Below are positions 17,545 through 26,605 of a DNA stretch of 64,000 nucleotides, piece by piece. Positions within the stretch are counted from its first letter, which is position 1, and each line of letters starts with the position of its first letter. The DNA is from Fontibacterium sp040404065 (GTDB lineage Bacteria > Pseudomonadota > Alphaproteobacteria > Pelagibacterales > Pelagibacteraceae): assembly GCA_040404065.1 (NCBI GenBank), contig JBBAJM010000001.1, one strand, 5' to 3'. Below the pieces are notes generated by a model. That model worked only from the letters and a program-made list of their open reading frames with translations. It searched no databases and was not told where the DNA came from. The position numbers were made by a program, and so were the translations under genes.

Positions 17545-18618
17545 CTAAATAAAACCAAGATTAAATTTACAATCTTTTTTTGCAAATGACAAAACATGAA
17601 AAGCATTGCCCATCTCTTTCGGATTGAGTAATTTATTTATACTTAAAATTAAATTTTTATTATTTAAAAGTCCGTTGTTTTTTATTACTTGATTTGCTCT
17701 TTCCATAATTCCCATTCTTTGCAAAAAGAAACTTTGCCTTACACTCCCAATATTTTTAATATTATTTTTATTAAAAATATTTTTTAAAATATTAAAATTA
17801 ACGTCTGATGTAATATCGCAATTAGTGTAGTTTCTAAGCAAGTTGACAATTTTATGATTTTTTATTGCTCTAATTGTATCTTTTCCAATTGCGCTTGAGT
17901 AGCCATAGTCAAACATCAAAAAGATTCCTTTATTACTTTTCATAATCTTTGATATTGCGTTAACATAAAGATCAATATTTGTCGGGTATTCTATAACTTT
18001 ACTTTTGTTAAGATTGTAAAAATTAGAGTACTTCTTAAGAGCTTTATTGTTAGTTTTTTTTGGATAGTAACTAATTTTTGAGTTTTTTTTATTTGAAAAA
18101 GAAACGCATTGCTCATACCAGTTTCCTTCTTTTTTTAAAAACTGCTTTATAGGAAAAGCATCAAAAAATTCATTTGCAATAATTACTGTTGGATATTTAT
18201 TAATTTTATTAAGATTATTTATCCAGAAAATATTCTGAAGATTTCTTAAATTATTTTTTTGATCTTTTATTAATTTTTCACTTTTTTCGTGTAAATAAAT
18301 TGTTATATCTGCATCAAAAGTTTTTATTTTTTTAATAGCATTAATAATTTGTTTAATCATATCCCCATTCCCAGGACCTAATTCTAGTATATTAATTTTT
18401 TTTGGTTTTTTTAGGTAAATCCAATAAGATACAAACCATACGGATAACATTTCAGAGAAAATACTTGATATAATTGGTGAGGTTATAAAATCTCCCTCAC
18501 GGCCAAATATTTCTTTTTTTTGATAATAACCAAGATTTTTTTTGTATAATGCTAAATCAATAAAATCATCTAGTGGAATAAATTTCTTTTTATTAAAAGA
18601 TTTTTCTATGTAATTCAT
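17545..18618 (-). CDS. SAM-dependent methyltransferase, MidA/NDUFAF7 family
   Basis: A 357-aa protein related to mitochondrial NDUFAF7, which dimethylates an arginine of a complex I subunit during assembly. Visible are YYQKKEIFGREGDFITSP (residues about 32-49), the SAM-binding LELGPGNGDMIKQI (about 80-93), and VIIANEFFDAFPIKQF (about 145-160). Its start overlaps the lgt end by 26 nt. A complex I target in this cell is inferred from the family only; no nuo genes are in the window. Confidence 0.85.
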   Translation of the reverse strand: MNYIEKSFNKKKFIPLDDFIDLALYKKNLGYYQKKEIFGREGDFITSPIISSIFSEMLSVWFVSYWIYLKKPKKINILELGPGNGDMIKQIINAIKKIKTFDADITIYLHEKSEKLIKDQKNNLRNLQNIFWINNLNKINKYPTVIIANEFFDAFPIKQFLKKEGNWYEQCVSFSNKKNSKISYYPKKTNNKALKKYSNFYNLNKSKVIEYPTNIDLYVNAISKIMKSNKGIFLMFDYGYSSAIGKDTIRAIKNHKIVNLLRNYTNCDITSDVNFNILKNIFNKNNIKNIGSVRQSFFLQRMGIMERANQVIKNNGLLNNKNLILSINKLLNPKEMGNAFHVLSFAKKDCKFNLGFI

Positions 18619-19393
18619 TTTTAATTACTTTAAACGCAATGATTCCAAAAATTAAGAAGCATAAACTTATACAAGTGCCCAAAGATAAGTTAAAAATGAC
18701 ATAACCTATATGCTTGTCAGGCTCTCTAAATACTTCAGATGCGATTCTGAATATAGAATAAAAAATTAAAAAATAACAAGATAGCTCTCCGTTAAATAGT
18801 TTTTTTTTATATTTTAAGATTAAATTAAGTAATAAAAATAATAACAAACCTTCTAGAAAAGCCTCGTAAAGTTGAGACGGATGTCTTGGCTCCATATCTA
18901 TTTTAGGAAAAACTACTCCATATTCAGAAAATGTTTTTTTCCCATATAGCTCTCCATTTATAAAGTTAGCAATTCTACCTAGAAATATTCCAAAAGGGGC
19001 AACGCAAGTGATAATGTCTGTTAAAACTAGTATTTTAATTTTACTTTTTTTTGCAAAAAAAATTGTTGCTATATAAACACCAATAGCTCCGCCGTGAAAT
19101 GACATTCCTCCTTGCCATAAAAATAATACTTCGATGGGGTTATGCAAATAATAGTTAAAATTATAAAAAAGAATATAACCAGTTCTGCCACCTAAAATAA
19201 TTCCTAAAATTACGTAAATTAAAAAATTATCAAAGTTCTTAATGTTAATATTTTCTTTATTCCAATAACTTTTTATTAGATGTTTTGCGTAATAAAATCC
19301 AAAAAATATACCAATAATATATGCTAAAGAGTACCAGCGCACTTCTAAGAAACCAAAATTAACAATAATGGGGTTTAGATTATGAATAAACAT
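18593..19393 (-). CDS. lgt: Prolipoprotein diacylglyceryl transferase
   Basis: Transfers diacylglycerol from phosphatidylglycerol to the lipobox cysteine of prolipoproteins. The 266-aa inner-membrane protein has seven expected helices, the SLAYIIGI region, GGMSFHGGAIG (residues about 90-100) with the essential His, and the signature GRIANFINGELYG (about 130-142). It leads the lgt-midA-pgeF unit and is divergent from ubiK with 47 bp between starts. Confidence 0.96.
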   Translation of the reverse strand: MFIHNLNPIIVNFGFLEVRWYSLAYIIGIFFGFYYAKHLIKSYWNKENINIKNFDNFLIYVILGIILGGRTGYILFYNFNYYLHNPIEVLFLWQGGMSFHGGAIGVYIATIFFAKKSKIKILVLTDIITCVAPFGIFLGRIANFINGELYGKKTFSEYGVVFPKIDMEPRHPSQLYEAFLEGLLLFLLLNLILKYKKKLFNGELSCYFLIFYSIFRIASEVFREPDKHIGYVIFNLSLGTCISLCFLIFGIIAFKVIKNELHRKIF

Positions 19394-19440
19394 TTAATTA
19401 ATATTAAAATTATTTATAACTATATCATTAGTAAAAATAT

Positions 19441-19683
19441 ATGAACAATTATAAAAAAGTTATTAATGATTTTGTAAATCTACTCCAAACAGGAGTACTT
19501 ACTGCAAAAGATATTAAGCAAGAAGCGATTAATATTTTTAAATTTAAAATAGAAAATATTAAAAATCGTTTTAACATTTCGTCCACAGAAGAACTTGATG
19601 CATTAAAGATAAAGATTGATAAATTAAACTTAGAAATTAAAGAATTAAAAAATTTAATTAGGAAAAGATATAGATACTCGTAA
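19441..19683 (+). CDS. ubiK: Ubiquinone biosynthesis accessory factor UbiK (BMFP/YqiC family)
   Basis: A small 80-aa helical protein with a C-terminal coiled coil. The segment SSTEELDALKIKIDKLNLEI (residues about 46-65) is the family's characteristic pattern (EEFDALR-x-ALEERL in better-known members). UbiK promotes aerobic ubiquinone synthesis and can associate with membranes. The last 30 nt overlap the end of envZ on the other strand. Assignment rests on the C-terminal pattern, size and location. Confidence 0.75.
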   Translation: MNNYKKVINDFVNLLQTGVLTAKDIKQEAINIFKFKIENIKNRFNISSTEELDALKIKIDKLNLEIKELKNLIRKRYRYS

Positions 19684-20961
19684 ACCCTTGCCTTTGGGGT
19701 TGTCTATTAATTTTACTGTTCCGCCATGAGAATTAACAATATCCTCAACAATCGAAAGTCCTAGTCCAACGTTACTCTCATTTATAGAACTTGATTTGTC
19801 TACTCTATAAAATGGTCTAAAAACATTTTCCTTATGTTCATCGGCTATTCCGGGTCCATCATCATCAATATTAATTTGAATACTTTTTTTCATATTTTTA
19901 CATGTAATTAAAATATTTTTAGAATATTTTTGAGAGTTATTGATGATATTGGCAATGCATCTTCTAATAAGATTTTTTCTCCCAGAAAAAATGACTTGTT
20001 TCGGACTTTTTATTTTAATATTTTTTTTAAAACTTTTACTTATTAAAGATTGAATTAGTTTTATTATGTCAAATTTTTCAACAGGTTGAGAATATTGGTT
20101 TCTTGCAAAATCAAGATATTCATTAATCATCTTCTCCATTTCAGCGACTTCTTCTTTTAATGAATTTAATTTTTTATCTTTATTAAGCAGTTCAATTTGT
20201 AGCTTTAATCTTGTAAGAGGAGTTTTTAAGTCGTGACTAATACCGGACAGCATAGCTGTTCTTTGGCTAATATATTTTAAAATTCTTCTTTTCATTTTCT
20301 CGAATTCGAAAGAAGCCTGTCTGATTTCGAGAGCTCCAGATACTTTAAAATCACTATCGAATTGACCTTTTCCAAATCTTTCCGCAGCTTGAGACAACTG
20401 AATAATAGGCCTTACCTGATTGCGTAAAAATATTATTGAAATAATAAGAAATATTAGTGATGGTATAGTAATCCAAAGGGCAAAAATTCTTCCTGAGGTA
20501 GATCTTATTTTTGATTTAGGTATTAAAAATTCAATAATTTCATTTTCATTTAGAACCAAAACTTGAACAAAATCGCTATCAAATCTCACATTATGCCAGT
20601 AAGGCTTTTTTAATTTATCGGAGAATTCCTCTAAAACAATTTTGTCATATAAACTGTACCATTTTACAGTATTTTTCGAAGGTAATTTTTCTAATTCTTT
20701 TTTGAAGCTTATGGATATTCCGCTTTTTTCTTTATAGATTTTAATTAATTCGTTAATCTTTTTTTTGTTTTTAAACTCTGGGTAAACGACCAGAAATGTA
20801 TTTATTTCTCCAATAGCTGATCTAACAAGTCCCTTATTCGTTTTGAACCAGATACTATCAAAAAAAACTATGCCAACAACAATTTGAATTAAAATTATTG
20901 GTGCTATTACAATGAGTAATGATCTAACAAGTAAAGTTCTAGGGAATATTCTTCTTAACAT
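19654..20961 (-). CDS. envZ: Sensor histidine kinase, EnvZ-like
   Basis: A 435-aa membrane sensor. It has an N-terminal helix (about 12-32), a periplasmic domain (about 33-155), a second helix (about 157-177), a HAMP linker (about 180-230), the phospho-acceptor SGISHDLKTPLTRLKLQ (about 236-252) and the ATPase boxes NIINNSQKYS, DDGPGI and VGLGLSIV. It starts 1 bp after the ompR stop and is last in marR-ompR-envZ. The signal is unknown; the label EnvZ reflects domain layout, not proof of osmotic sensing. Confidence 0.88.
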   Translation of the reverse strand: MLRRIFPRTLLVRSLLIVIAPIILIQIVVGIVFFDSIWFKTNKGLVRSAIGEINTFLVVYPEFKNKKKINELIKIYKEKSGISISFKKELEKLPSKNTVKWYSLYDKIVLEEFSDKLKKPYWHNVRFDSDFVQVLVLNENEIIEFLIPKSKIRSTSGRIFALWITIPSLIFLIISIIFLRNQVRPIIQLSQAAERFGKGQFDSDFKVSGALEIRQASFEFEKMKRRILKYISQRTAMLSGISHDLKTPLTRLKLQIELLNKDKKLNSLKEEVAEMEKMINEYLDFARNQYSQPVEKFDIIKLIQSLISKSFKKNIKIKSPKQVIFSGRKNLIRRCIANIINNSQKYSKNILITCKNMKKSIQINIDDDGPGIADEHKENVFRPFYRVDKSSSINESNVGLGLSIVEDIVNSHGGTVKLIDNPKGKGLRVSISFPN

Positions 20962-20962
20962 T

Positions 20963-21643
20963 TCAGTCTAGCCACAAAACATATCCTGTCCCACGTACTG
21001 TTTGAAGATACTTGGGATTTTTGGGATCTGGTTCAATTTTTTGTCTTAGTCTTGTTACCAGTACATCAATACTTCTCTCTTGTGTTAAATGTGTAATTTT
21101 TGATATTTCTTCTCGTGAAAATATTTTTCCAGCAGAACTAATCATATTTTCTAGCAAAGTTTTCTCACTAGCATTAATTTTTGTTATTTTTTTATCTTTT
21201 TGAATTTCCATTTTTTTAAGGTTAATATTTGCTTTTCCAATTTTAATAGGTGTTATTATGCTATTATTCTTTTTTATTCTTTTAATTATATTTTTGATTC
21301 TTAGTAGTAATTCTTTTGGTTCAAATGGTTTTGGTAAATAATCTTCCGCTCCAACTTCTAGACCTTTAATTCTGTCTTCACTTTCACCTTTTGCCGTGAG
21401 AAGAATAATTGGAAGATCAATCGTTTCTCTTATTTCTTTTGTGAGTTGCAATCCATCCTTTCCAGGCATCATAATATCGATAATTGCTAAATCGAATTTA
21501 ACAATTTTTAGTTTTCCCTCAGCATCAGCAGCATCTATTGCGGTTGACACAAAAAAATTATTAATTTTTAAATATTGCTTTAATAACTCACGAATTTTAT
21601 CGTCATCATCAACAATCAGTATATGTATTTTTGGATTATCCAT
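20963..21643 (-). CDS. ompR: Response regulator, OmpR family
   Basis: A 226-aa two-domain regulator. The receiver domain (about 1-120) has the acidic pair in VDDDDK, the phospho-acceptor Asp in LAIIDIMMPGKDG (about residue 56) and the switch residues LLTAKGE and PKPFEP. The C-terminal winged helix (about 130-225) ends with SIDVLVTRLRQKIEPDP and TVRGTGYVLW, typical of OmpR/PhoB DNA-binding domains. Partner of the downstream kinase; its start overlaps the marR end by 8 nt. Confidence 0.93.
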   Translation of the reverse strand: MDNPKIHILIVDDDDKIRELLKQYLKINNFFVSTAIDAADAEGKLKIVKFDLAIIDIMMPGKDGLQLTKEIRETIDLPIILLTAKGESEDRIKGLEVGAEDYLPKPFEPKELLLRIKNIIKRIKKNNSIITPIKIGKANINLKKMEIQKDKKITKINASEKTLLENMISSAGKIFSREEISKITHLTQERSIDVLVTRLRQKIEPDPKNPKYLQTVRGTGYVLWLD

Positions 21644-22073
21644 TAATTATTTTTTTCATAATTGATTTAAAGTTGTAAACTTCATCAGAGGTTGAATTCT
21701 TTAAGGCATTCATAACTCTTTTCTTTTGTTTATTAAATATTTCACCACATAATTTTATTCCTTTATCGGTCAACACTAGCTCTCTTTGTCTTCCATCTTT
21801 TGTTCCTTTTTTTTGTAGAATAATGTTTTTCTTAATTAAATCTTGCAAAACTCTACTTAAACTTTGTTTTGTAATTTTTAATTTTCTCAAAATATCTGCA
21901 ATACTGATATTGGGATTGCCTTCTATAATGCATAGCAATCTATGATGAGCTCTGCCAAAAGAATTTTTTTTTAGAACTTCATGTGGATCAGAATAGGAAT
22001 CTATGTATGCTTGAAAAATAAGTTCTATAATTTCTTTTAAACTTTTTTCTCTTAAATATAAAAGATCTTTCAT
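21636..22073 (-). CDS. MarR-family transcriptional regulator
   Basis: A 145-aa winged-helix protein. The recognition-helix region reads SIADILRKLKITKQSLSRVLQDLIKK (residues about 57-82) and the wing KGTKDGRQRELVLTDKG (about 88-104). MarR proteins are dimeric repressors or activators that often respond to small ligands. Here it leads an operon with a two-component pair and probably controls its own transcription. The 90-bp region upstream, shared with divergent ilvE, contains a TATAAT hexamer on the minus strand 6 bp before this start codon. Confidence 0.88.
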   Translation of the reverse strand: MKDLLYLREKSLKEIIELIFQAYIDSYSDPHEVLKKNSFGRAHHRLLCIIEGNPNISIADILRKLKITKQSLSRVLQDLIKKNIILQKKGTKDGRQRELVLTDKGIKLCGEIFNKQKKRVMNALKNSTSDEVYNFKSIMKKIING

Positions 22074-22163
22074 TTTAAAATTATATTCTACGTCAGTTTT
22101 ATTGACATATCTACTTTACTTATTTACCAATACAATTTTAATTATTTATCAGTTAGCATTTTA

Positions 22164-23048
22164 ATGGAACCAATTCCTTTCGACAAAAGATCTGGCAAAA
22201 TTTGGTATAATGGAAAATTAGTTGAGTGGAAGGACGCCAACGTTCATATTTTGAATCATGGGCTGCATTATGCAAGCTGCGTTTTTGAAGGCGAAAGAGT
22301 TTATGGGGGTGAAATTTTTAAACTAAGAGAACATACCGACAGACTCGTTCATTCTGCAAAAAGAATGGGAATGACAATTCCTTATTCCGCAGATGAAATA
22401 GATAAAGCCAGTAAAGAAATTGTTTCTGTGCAAAATGTTACAAATGGTTATGTGAGACCCGTTGTTTGGAGGGGAAGTGAAATGATGGCCATTTCTGCAC
22501 AAAAAAATAAAATTCATATGGCTATAGCAACATGGGAATGGGGATCGTATTTTGATCCGCAAATTAAGATCAAAGGAATAAAATTAGATATATCAAAGTG
22601 GGTAAAGCCTTCTCCTAACTCAATTCCTTGGGATACTAAAGCTTCAGGTCTATATATGATCTCAACATTGTCAAAACACGAAGCTGAGAAAAATGGTTAT
22701 CATGATTCACTAATGATGGACTACCAAGGTAATATTGCTGAAGCTACAGGTGCAAATATTTTTTTTATTAATAGTTCAAAAAATGAAATTCACACTCCAA
22801 TACCAGATTCATTTTTAGATGGAATAACTAGAAGAACCATCATTGATATCGCAAAAAAAATACAGGTTAAAGTTGTTGAAAGAAAAATTAAACCAAATGA
22901 AATGGAAGGGTTTGATTCTTGTTTTTTAACTGGAACTGCTGCAGAAGTGACGCCGGTTTCTCAGATTGGAGAATTTAAATTTAAGGTAGTAGAGCTTATT
23001 AGTAAACTTGATGATTATTATTTAAAGCTTGTTAATAGAAAAATTTAA
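22164..23048 (+). CDS. ilvE: Branched-chain amino acid aminotransferase
   Basis: Class IV PLP aminotransferase for the last step of Leu, Ile and Val synthesis. The 294-aa protein begins with the typical GKIWYNGKLVEWKDANVHIL and has RPVVWRGSE, the PLP lysine K159 in WDTKASG, and the cofactor-binding GNIAEATGANIFFI (residues about 189-202). The closing FLTGTAAEVTPVSQIG distinguishes IlvE from D-amino-acid transaminases. The stop overlaps the pgsA end by 4 nt on the other strand. Confidence 0.95.
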   Translation: MEPIPFDKRSGKIWYNGKLVEWKDANVHILNHGLHYASCVFEGERVYGGEIFKLREHTDRLVHSAKRMGMTIPYSADEIDKASKEIVSVQNVTNGYVRPVVWRGSEMMAISAQKNKIHMAIATWEWGSYFDPQIKIKGIKLDISKWVKPSPNSIPWDTKASGLYMISTLSKHEAEKNGYHDSLMMDYQGNIAEATGANIFFINSSKNEIHTPIPDSFLDGITRRTIIDIAKKIQVKVVERKIKPNEMEGFDSCFLTGTAAEVTPVSQIGEFKFKVVELISKLDDYYLKLVNRKI

Positions 23049-23596
23049 TCAATAAAGTCTATACCTTTTCGTAAATAGGCGTATCCAGTATACAGCGTAA
23101 GTATTGCTGACATCCAAAGCAGATATATCCCCAATTGAATACCGTAACCAAACAAAAGTTTATTACCACTTTCTCCTGCTAGTAAAACTGATATTGCAAT
23201 CATTTGTATTACAGTTTTTCCTTTAGATAAATTTGTAACAGGAATATAAATTTGCGCTTTAGCTAGAAACTCTCTTAAACCTGATATTAAAATTTCTCTA
23301 GTAATTATAATAATAGCTGCAATTACAGAAAAATGTTTGATAGTTTGATTCATTATTAAAAGTGCAAGAGCTGTTGCAACCAAGACTTTGTCGGCTATTG
23401 GATCCAGTAATTCACCAAATTTTGATTGCTGCTTATATAGTCGTGCAAAAAAACCATCCAGATAATCAGTGAAGGCTGCCACAACAAATATAAAGCATGA
23501 CAACCAATCACTCCATTCCCCAGGAAAATAAAAAATAACAACTAGTACTGGAGCGATAAGAATTCTGCCAATTGTTAAAATATTAGGAATTTTCAT
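23045..23596 (-). CDS. pgsA: CDP-diacylglycerol-glycerol-3-phosphate 3-phosphatidyltransferase
   Basis: Makes phosphatidylglycerol phosphate, the committed step to phosphatidylglycerol. The 183-aa inner-membrane protein starts MKIPNILTIGRILIAP and contains the CDP-alcohol phosphotransferase motif with all its Asp residues: DYLDG, then AR, then GELLDPIADK (residues about 43-70). It overlaps the uvrC end by 14 nt, a pairing (uvrC-pgsA) common in Proteobacteria. Confidence 0.96.
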   Translation of the reverse strand: MKIPNILTIGRILIAPVLVVIFYFPGEWSDWLSCFIFVVAAFTDYLDGFFARLYKQQSKFGELLDPIADKVLVATALALLIMNQTIKHFSVIAAIIIITREILISGLREFLAKAQIYIPVTNLSKGKTVIQMIAISVLLAGESGNKLLFGYGIQLGIYLLWMSAILTLYTGYAYLRKGIDFID

Positions 23597-25442
23597 TTTT
23601 TGACATTAAGTTACTTTTGTTAAAAAAATTGTAAACTTTATTTGCCACTAAATCACTTATACCATGCACTTTTTTTATGTCTTCAATGCTAGCACTCTCC
23701 ATTAATCTTGCAGAACCAAAGTGATTTAATAGTAATTTCTTTCTTTTTTTCCCAACTCCTTCAATCTTATCAAGAGCAGATTGGGTGAAGCTGTTTTTTC
23801 TATTAATTCTATGTGAAAAAATAGCAAATCTGTGAGCTTCATCGCGTAATCTTTGTAAAAAAAATAATAATACATTGTCATTAATTTTAATCTTTTTATT
23901 ATTATAGTGAAAAGTCTCATCTCCCTGATTTCTTCTTTTACCTTTAGCAATTGCAATCATATTTAGATTAAAATGACCAAGTTCATCTAGAATTTTTCTT
24001 GCTACGTTATAATGACCTTTGCCACCATCAATTACAATCAAATCTGGTAACTCATTTTCGCGATTTGGTTTTATTTTTGAAAATCTTCTAGAGATAACTT
24101 CTTTAAGCATTCCATAATCATCCCCAGGGTTAATATCAGTTTTTGATATATTAAATTTTCTATATTTTCTCTTAACAAATCCATTTTTTGAAAAAACAAC
24201 AAATGAACCAACGGCGTTGAGTCCTTGAATATGACTGTTGTCATAAATTTCAATTAGATTTGGATTAAAGCCTAAATTAAATTCTTTATTAATTAAGGAT
24301 AAAAAATGATCATTATTTTCATTTTCTAATAATTTTTTCTCCAAGGCTAGCTGAGCATTTTTAATAGCTAATTTTATTGCAAGATTTTCTGTATTATTTT
24401 TTGCAGTCTTAATATTAATTTTTTTGTTATATTTTTTTTCTAAAGCAGTTTTGATTAGTTCTAAATCTTTAATTTTTTTGCTTAAAACAATTTCTTCTGG
24501 AGGGATTTTATTCTCATAAAATTGGGTTAAAAAAGAATAAATAATTTCGTCTAAATTATCATCTTTATCGTGTTTTGGAAAAAAGGCTTGGTTACCCCAA
24601 TTTTGTTTTGATCTATAAAAAAATACTTCGATACAAGTGATATTATTTTTTTGAAAGGCAACAATAAGATCTGCATTATTAAAATTATTTTTATTAATTT
24701 GTTGAGATGATTGAATTTGAGTTAATGCTTTTATTCTATCTCTAATAATTGCTGCTTTTTCATAATTAAATTTTTTACTTTCAATTTCCATTTCTTTTGA
24801 AAGTTTTTTTTGTATAAGTGCAGATTTTCCGTTTAAAAAATTAACGCTATCCTCAACAAGTTTATTATAATCTTTTTGGTTAATCTCATTTGTGCATGGC
24901 GCGGAGCATCTTTTGATTTGATAAAGAATGCATGGTCTCTTTCTGTTGTTAAATATTGAATCATCGCACACTCTGATTAAAAAAACTTTTTGCAAAGTTT
25001 TTATTGTCCAGCTTGCTGAACCCGCGGACGCGAATGGACCAAAAAAAATATCATTCTTATTTTGTTTGCCTCTAAATTTTGTAATTTGAGGAAACGAATG
25101 TGATTTTGTTAGCTGAATATAAGGAAAGGATTTGTCATCTTTTAATAAAATATTATAACGAGGCTGGTTTTTTTTTATAAGATTAGCTTCAAGCAATAAT
25201 GCTTCAGCTTCATTTTGAGTTGCAGTAAATTCTAAGTTTTTTGTACTTGAGATCATTCTTTCAGTTCTAATAGGCAAATGCGAAGAGGTGATATAGCTGT
25301 TTAATCTATTAGGTAGATTTTTTGCTTTTCCTACGTAAATTATAGTGTTTTTGTCGTCTAGCATTTTATAAACGCCGGGACCGTTAGAGAGAAATTGAAT
25401 TTTACTTCTTATAATCTCTTTTCCTTGTTCAAGATTTTTCAT
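23583..25442 (-). CDS. uvrC: Excinuclease ABC subunit UvrC
   Basis: Makes the two incisions in nucleotide excision repair. The protein of about 619 aa has an N-terminal GIY-YIG domain (GPGVYKMLD...IIYVGKAKNL, residues about 22-43), a UVR motif near 200-230 (FNYEKAAIIRDRIKAL) that contacts UvrB, an RNase H-like C-terminal nuclease with PDLIVIDGGKGH (about 461-472), and a closing helix-hairpin-helix (KIEGVGKKRKKLLLNHFG). I prefer the ATG at 25442 over a GTG two codons earlier. It follows folB with a short overlap. Confidence 0.96.
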   Translation of the reverse strand: MKNLEQGKEIIRSKIQFLSNGPGVYKMLDDKNTIIYVGKAKNLPNRLNSYITSSHLPIRTERMISSTKNLEFTATQNEAEALLLEANLIKKNQPRYNILLKDDKSFPYIQLTKSHSFPQITKFRGKQNKNDIFFGPFASAGSASWTIKTLQKVFLIRVCDDSIFNNRKRPCILYQIKRCSAPCTNEINQKDYNKLVEDSVNFLNGKSALIQKKLSKEMEIESKKFNYEKAAIIRDRIKALTQIQSSQQINKNNFNNADLIVAFQKNNITCIEVFFYRSKQNWGNQAFFPKHDKDDNLDEIIYSFLTQFYENKIPPEEIVLSKKIKDLELIKTALEKKYNKKINIKTAKNNTENLAIKLAIKNAQLALEKKLLENENNDHFLSLINKEFNLGFNPNLIEIYDNSHIQGLNAVGSFVVFSKNGFVKRKYRKFNISKTDINPGDDYGMLKEVISRRFSKIKPNRENELPDLIVIDGGKGHYNVARKILDELGHFNLNMIAIAKGKRRNQGDETFHYNNKKIKINDNVLLFFLQRLRDEAHRFAIFSHRINRKNSFTQSALDKIEGVGKKRKKLLLNHFGSARLMESASIEDIKKVHGISDLVANKVYNFFNKSNLMSKNENS

Positions 25443-25848
25443 GCTCACTTCTTGTTTTGAAGAATTCTATGCCAACAGATTCGGTATTTTTAATTATATC
25501 TAATTTTTCAATCTTAATTTTGATGTCTAAAATATTTTTATTTTTAAAGATTTCATTCATAAAATCATTTGCAAAAGATTCCAGAAAACTATATTTTTTT
25601 TTTAAAAGAAGATCTATTCTTTGAATTACTTCTTCATAGTTAATTACTGAGCTCAAGTTCCCGTCAATAACTTTTCTTTGACCACTAAGAATTTCAACAT
25701 TAAATCTTAATTTTTGAGGCTTTAATTTCTCAAAAGAATGATAGCCAATAATGGCTTTGCAAACATAATTTTTAATAAAAATTATTTCTTTAGATTTGGA
25801 TTTTTTTTTATTTTCAAATAGTTTTATGATATTTGTCTTATTTTTCAT
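25429..25848 (-). CDS. folB: Dihydroneopterin aldolase FolB
   Basis: Tunnelling-fold enzyme of folate synthesis that cleaves dihydroneopterin. In this 139-aa protein the core starts near residue 22 with IIFIKNYVCKAIIGYHSFEKLKPQKL, followed by SVINYEEVIQRI and FLESFANDFMNEIF, all FolB landmarks. The first 20 residues are a Lys-rich extension. Its start codon is immediately adjacent to the stop of the SDR gene, supporting a joint role in pterin metabolism. Confidence 0.87.
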   Translation of the reverse strand: MKNKTNIIKLFENKKKSKSKEIIFIKNYVCKAIIGYHSFEKLKPQKLRFNVEILSGQRKVIDGNLSSVINYEEVIQRIDLLLKKKYSFLESFANDFMNEIFKNKNILDIKIKIEKLDIIKNTESVGIEFFKTRSEHEKS

Positions 25849-26604
25849 TTATTCGTTGACTCCGACAATATCTGGAGTTTTCCAATTAAGGCTTTGACCG
25901 CTATCTACTGCAATAACTTGCCCAGTAATTGTTTCACTGCTTGCTAAGAGATACGCGGTTTTACATATGTCTTCAATTTTGACATTCTTTCCAAGCAAGG
26001 TATTTTTTGACTGCTTGTTAAAATGCTTTTGGGTCTGTCTTTTATTTTTAAGGACGGGGCCTGGAGCAATAGCATTAACTCTAATTTTTGGAGCTAATTT
26101 CATGGCAGAAGTCTTTGTCAGGATGTGCAGTGCTGTTTTACTAATAGTGTAAGAAAAAAAATAAGGTGTCAGCTTAAATATTCTTTGATCAAGAATATTA
26201 ATGATTGATTTGTTATTAGATAAATTTTTAATCTTTGAGAATTCTTTAATAAGAAGAGCGGGCGCAAGCAAATTAATTTTTATGTGATTATCCCAGCTTT
26301 TTTCATTAAAATTTAAAATATCATCATTGTTAAAAATAGAGGCGTTATTAATTATACAATCAATACTTCCTAATTTTTTTTTGGTCTCAATTATTATTTT
26401 TTTTATTTTTTTTGTATTTAAAAGGTTAGCCTGAATACAAGCGCATTTTACTCCATGCTCTTCTATTTCATTTTTAAGAGCAATAGCCTGCTTCTTTGAT
26501 TTGTTAAAGTGTATAGCGATATTCCAGCCCATGTTCGCAAAATATAAACATAGCTCTCTACCAATTCTTTGAGACGATCCTGTGATTAAAATGCTTTTAT
26601 TCAT
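25849..26604 (-). CDS. Short-chain dehydrogenase/reductase, pteridine-reductase-like
   Basis: A Rossmann-fold oxidoreductase of about 251 aa. The nucleotide motif is TGSSQRIGRELC (an RIG rather than the usual GIG), as in FolM and PTR1 pteridine reductases. NNASIF and the catalytic YTISKTAL (Tyr-x3-Lys) are present, and the C-terminus GQVIAVDSGQSL binds cofactor. FolM-like dihydromonapterin or dihydrofolate reductase activity is inferred from that motif and from the abutting folB gene; it is not proven. I prefer the ATG at 26604, just after the uvrB stop, over an upstream Met inside uvrB. Confidence 0.78.
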   Translation of the reverse strand: MNKSILITGSSQRIGRELCLYFANMGWNIAIHFNKSKKQAIALKNEIEEHGVKCACIQANLLNTKKIKKIIIETKKKLGSIDCIINNASIFNNDDILNFNEKSWDNHIKINLLAPALLIKEFSKIKNLSNNKSIINILDQRIFKLTPYFFSYTISKTALHILTKTSAMKLAPKIRVNAIAPGPVLKNKRQTQKHFNKQSKNTLLGKNVKIEDICKTAYLLASSETITGQVIAVDSGQSLNWKTPDIVGVNE

Positions 26605-26605
26605 C

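Noticed and set aside
22102..22136. TTGACA and TACAAT before ilvE as a promoter
   Set aside because: The two hexamers are 23 nt apart, too far for sigma-70, and no better-spaced -10 is evident.
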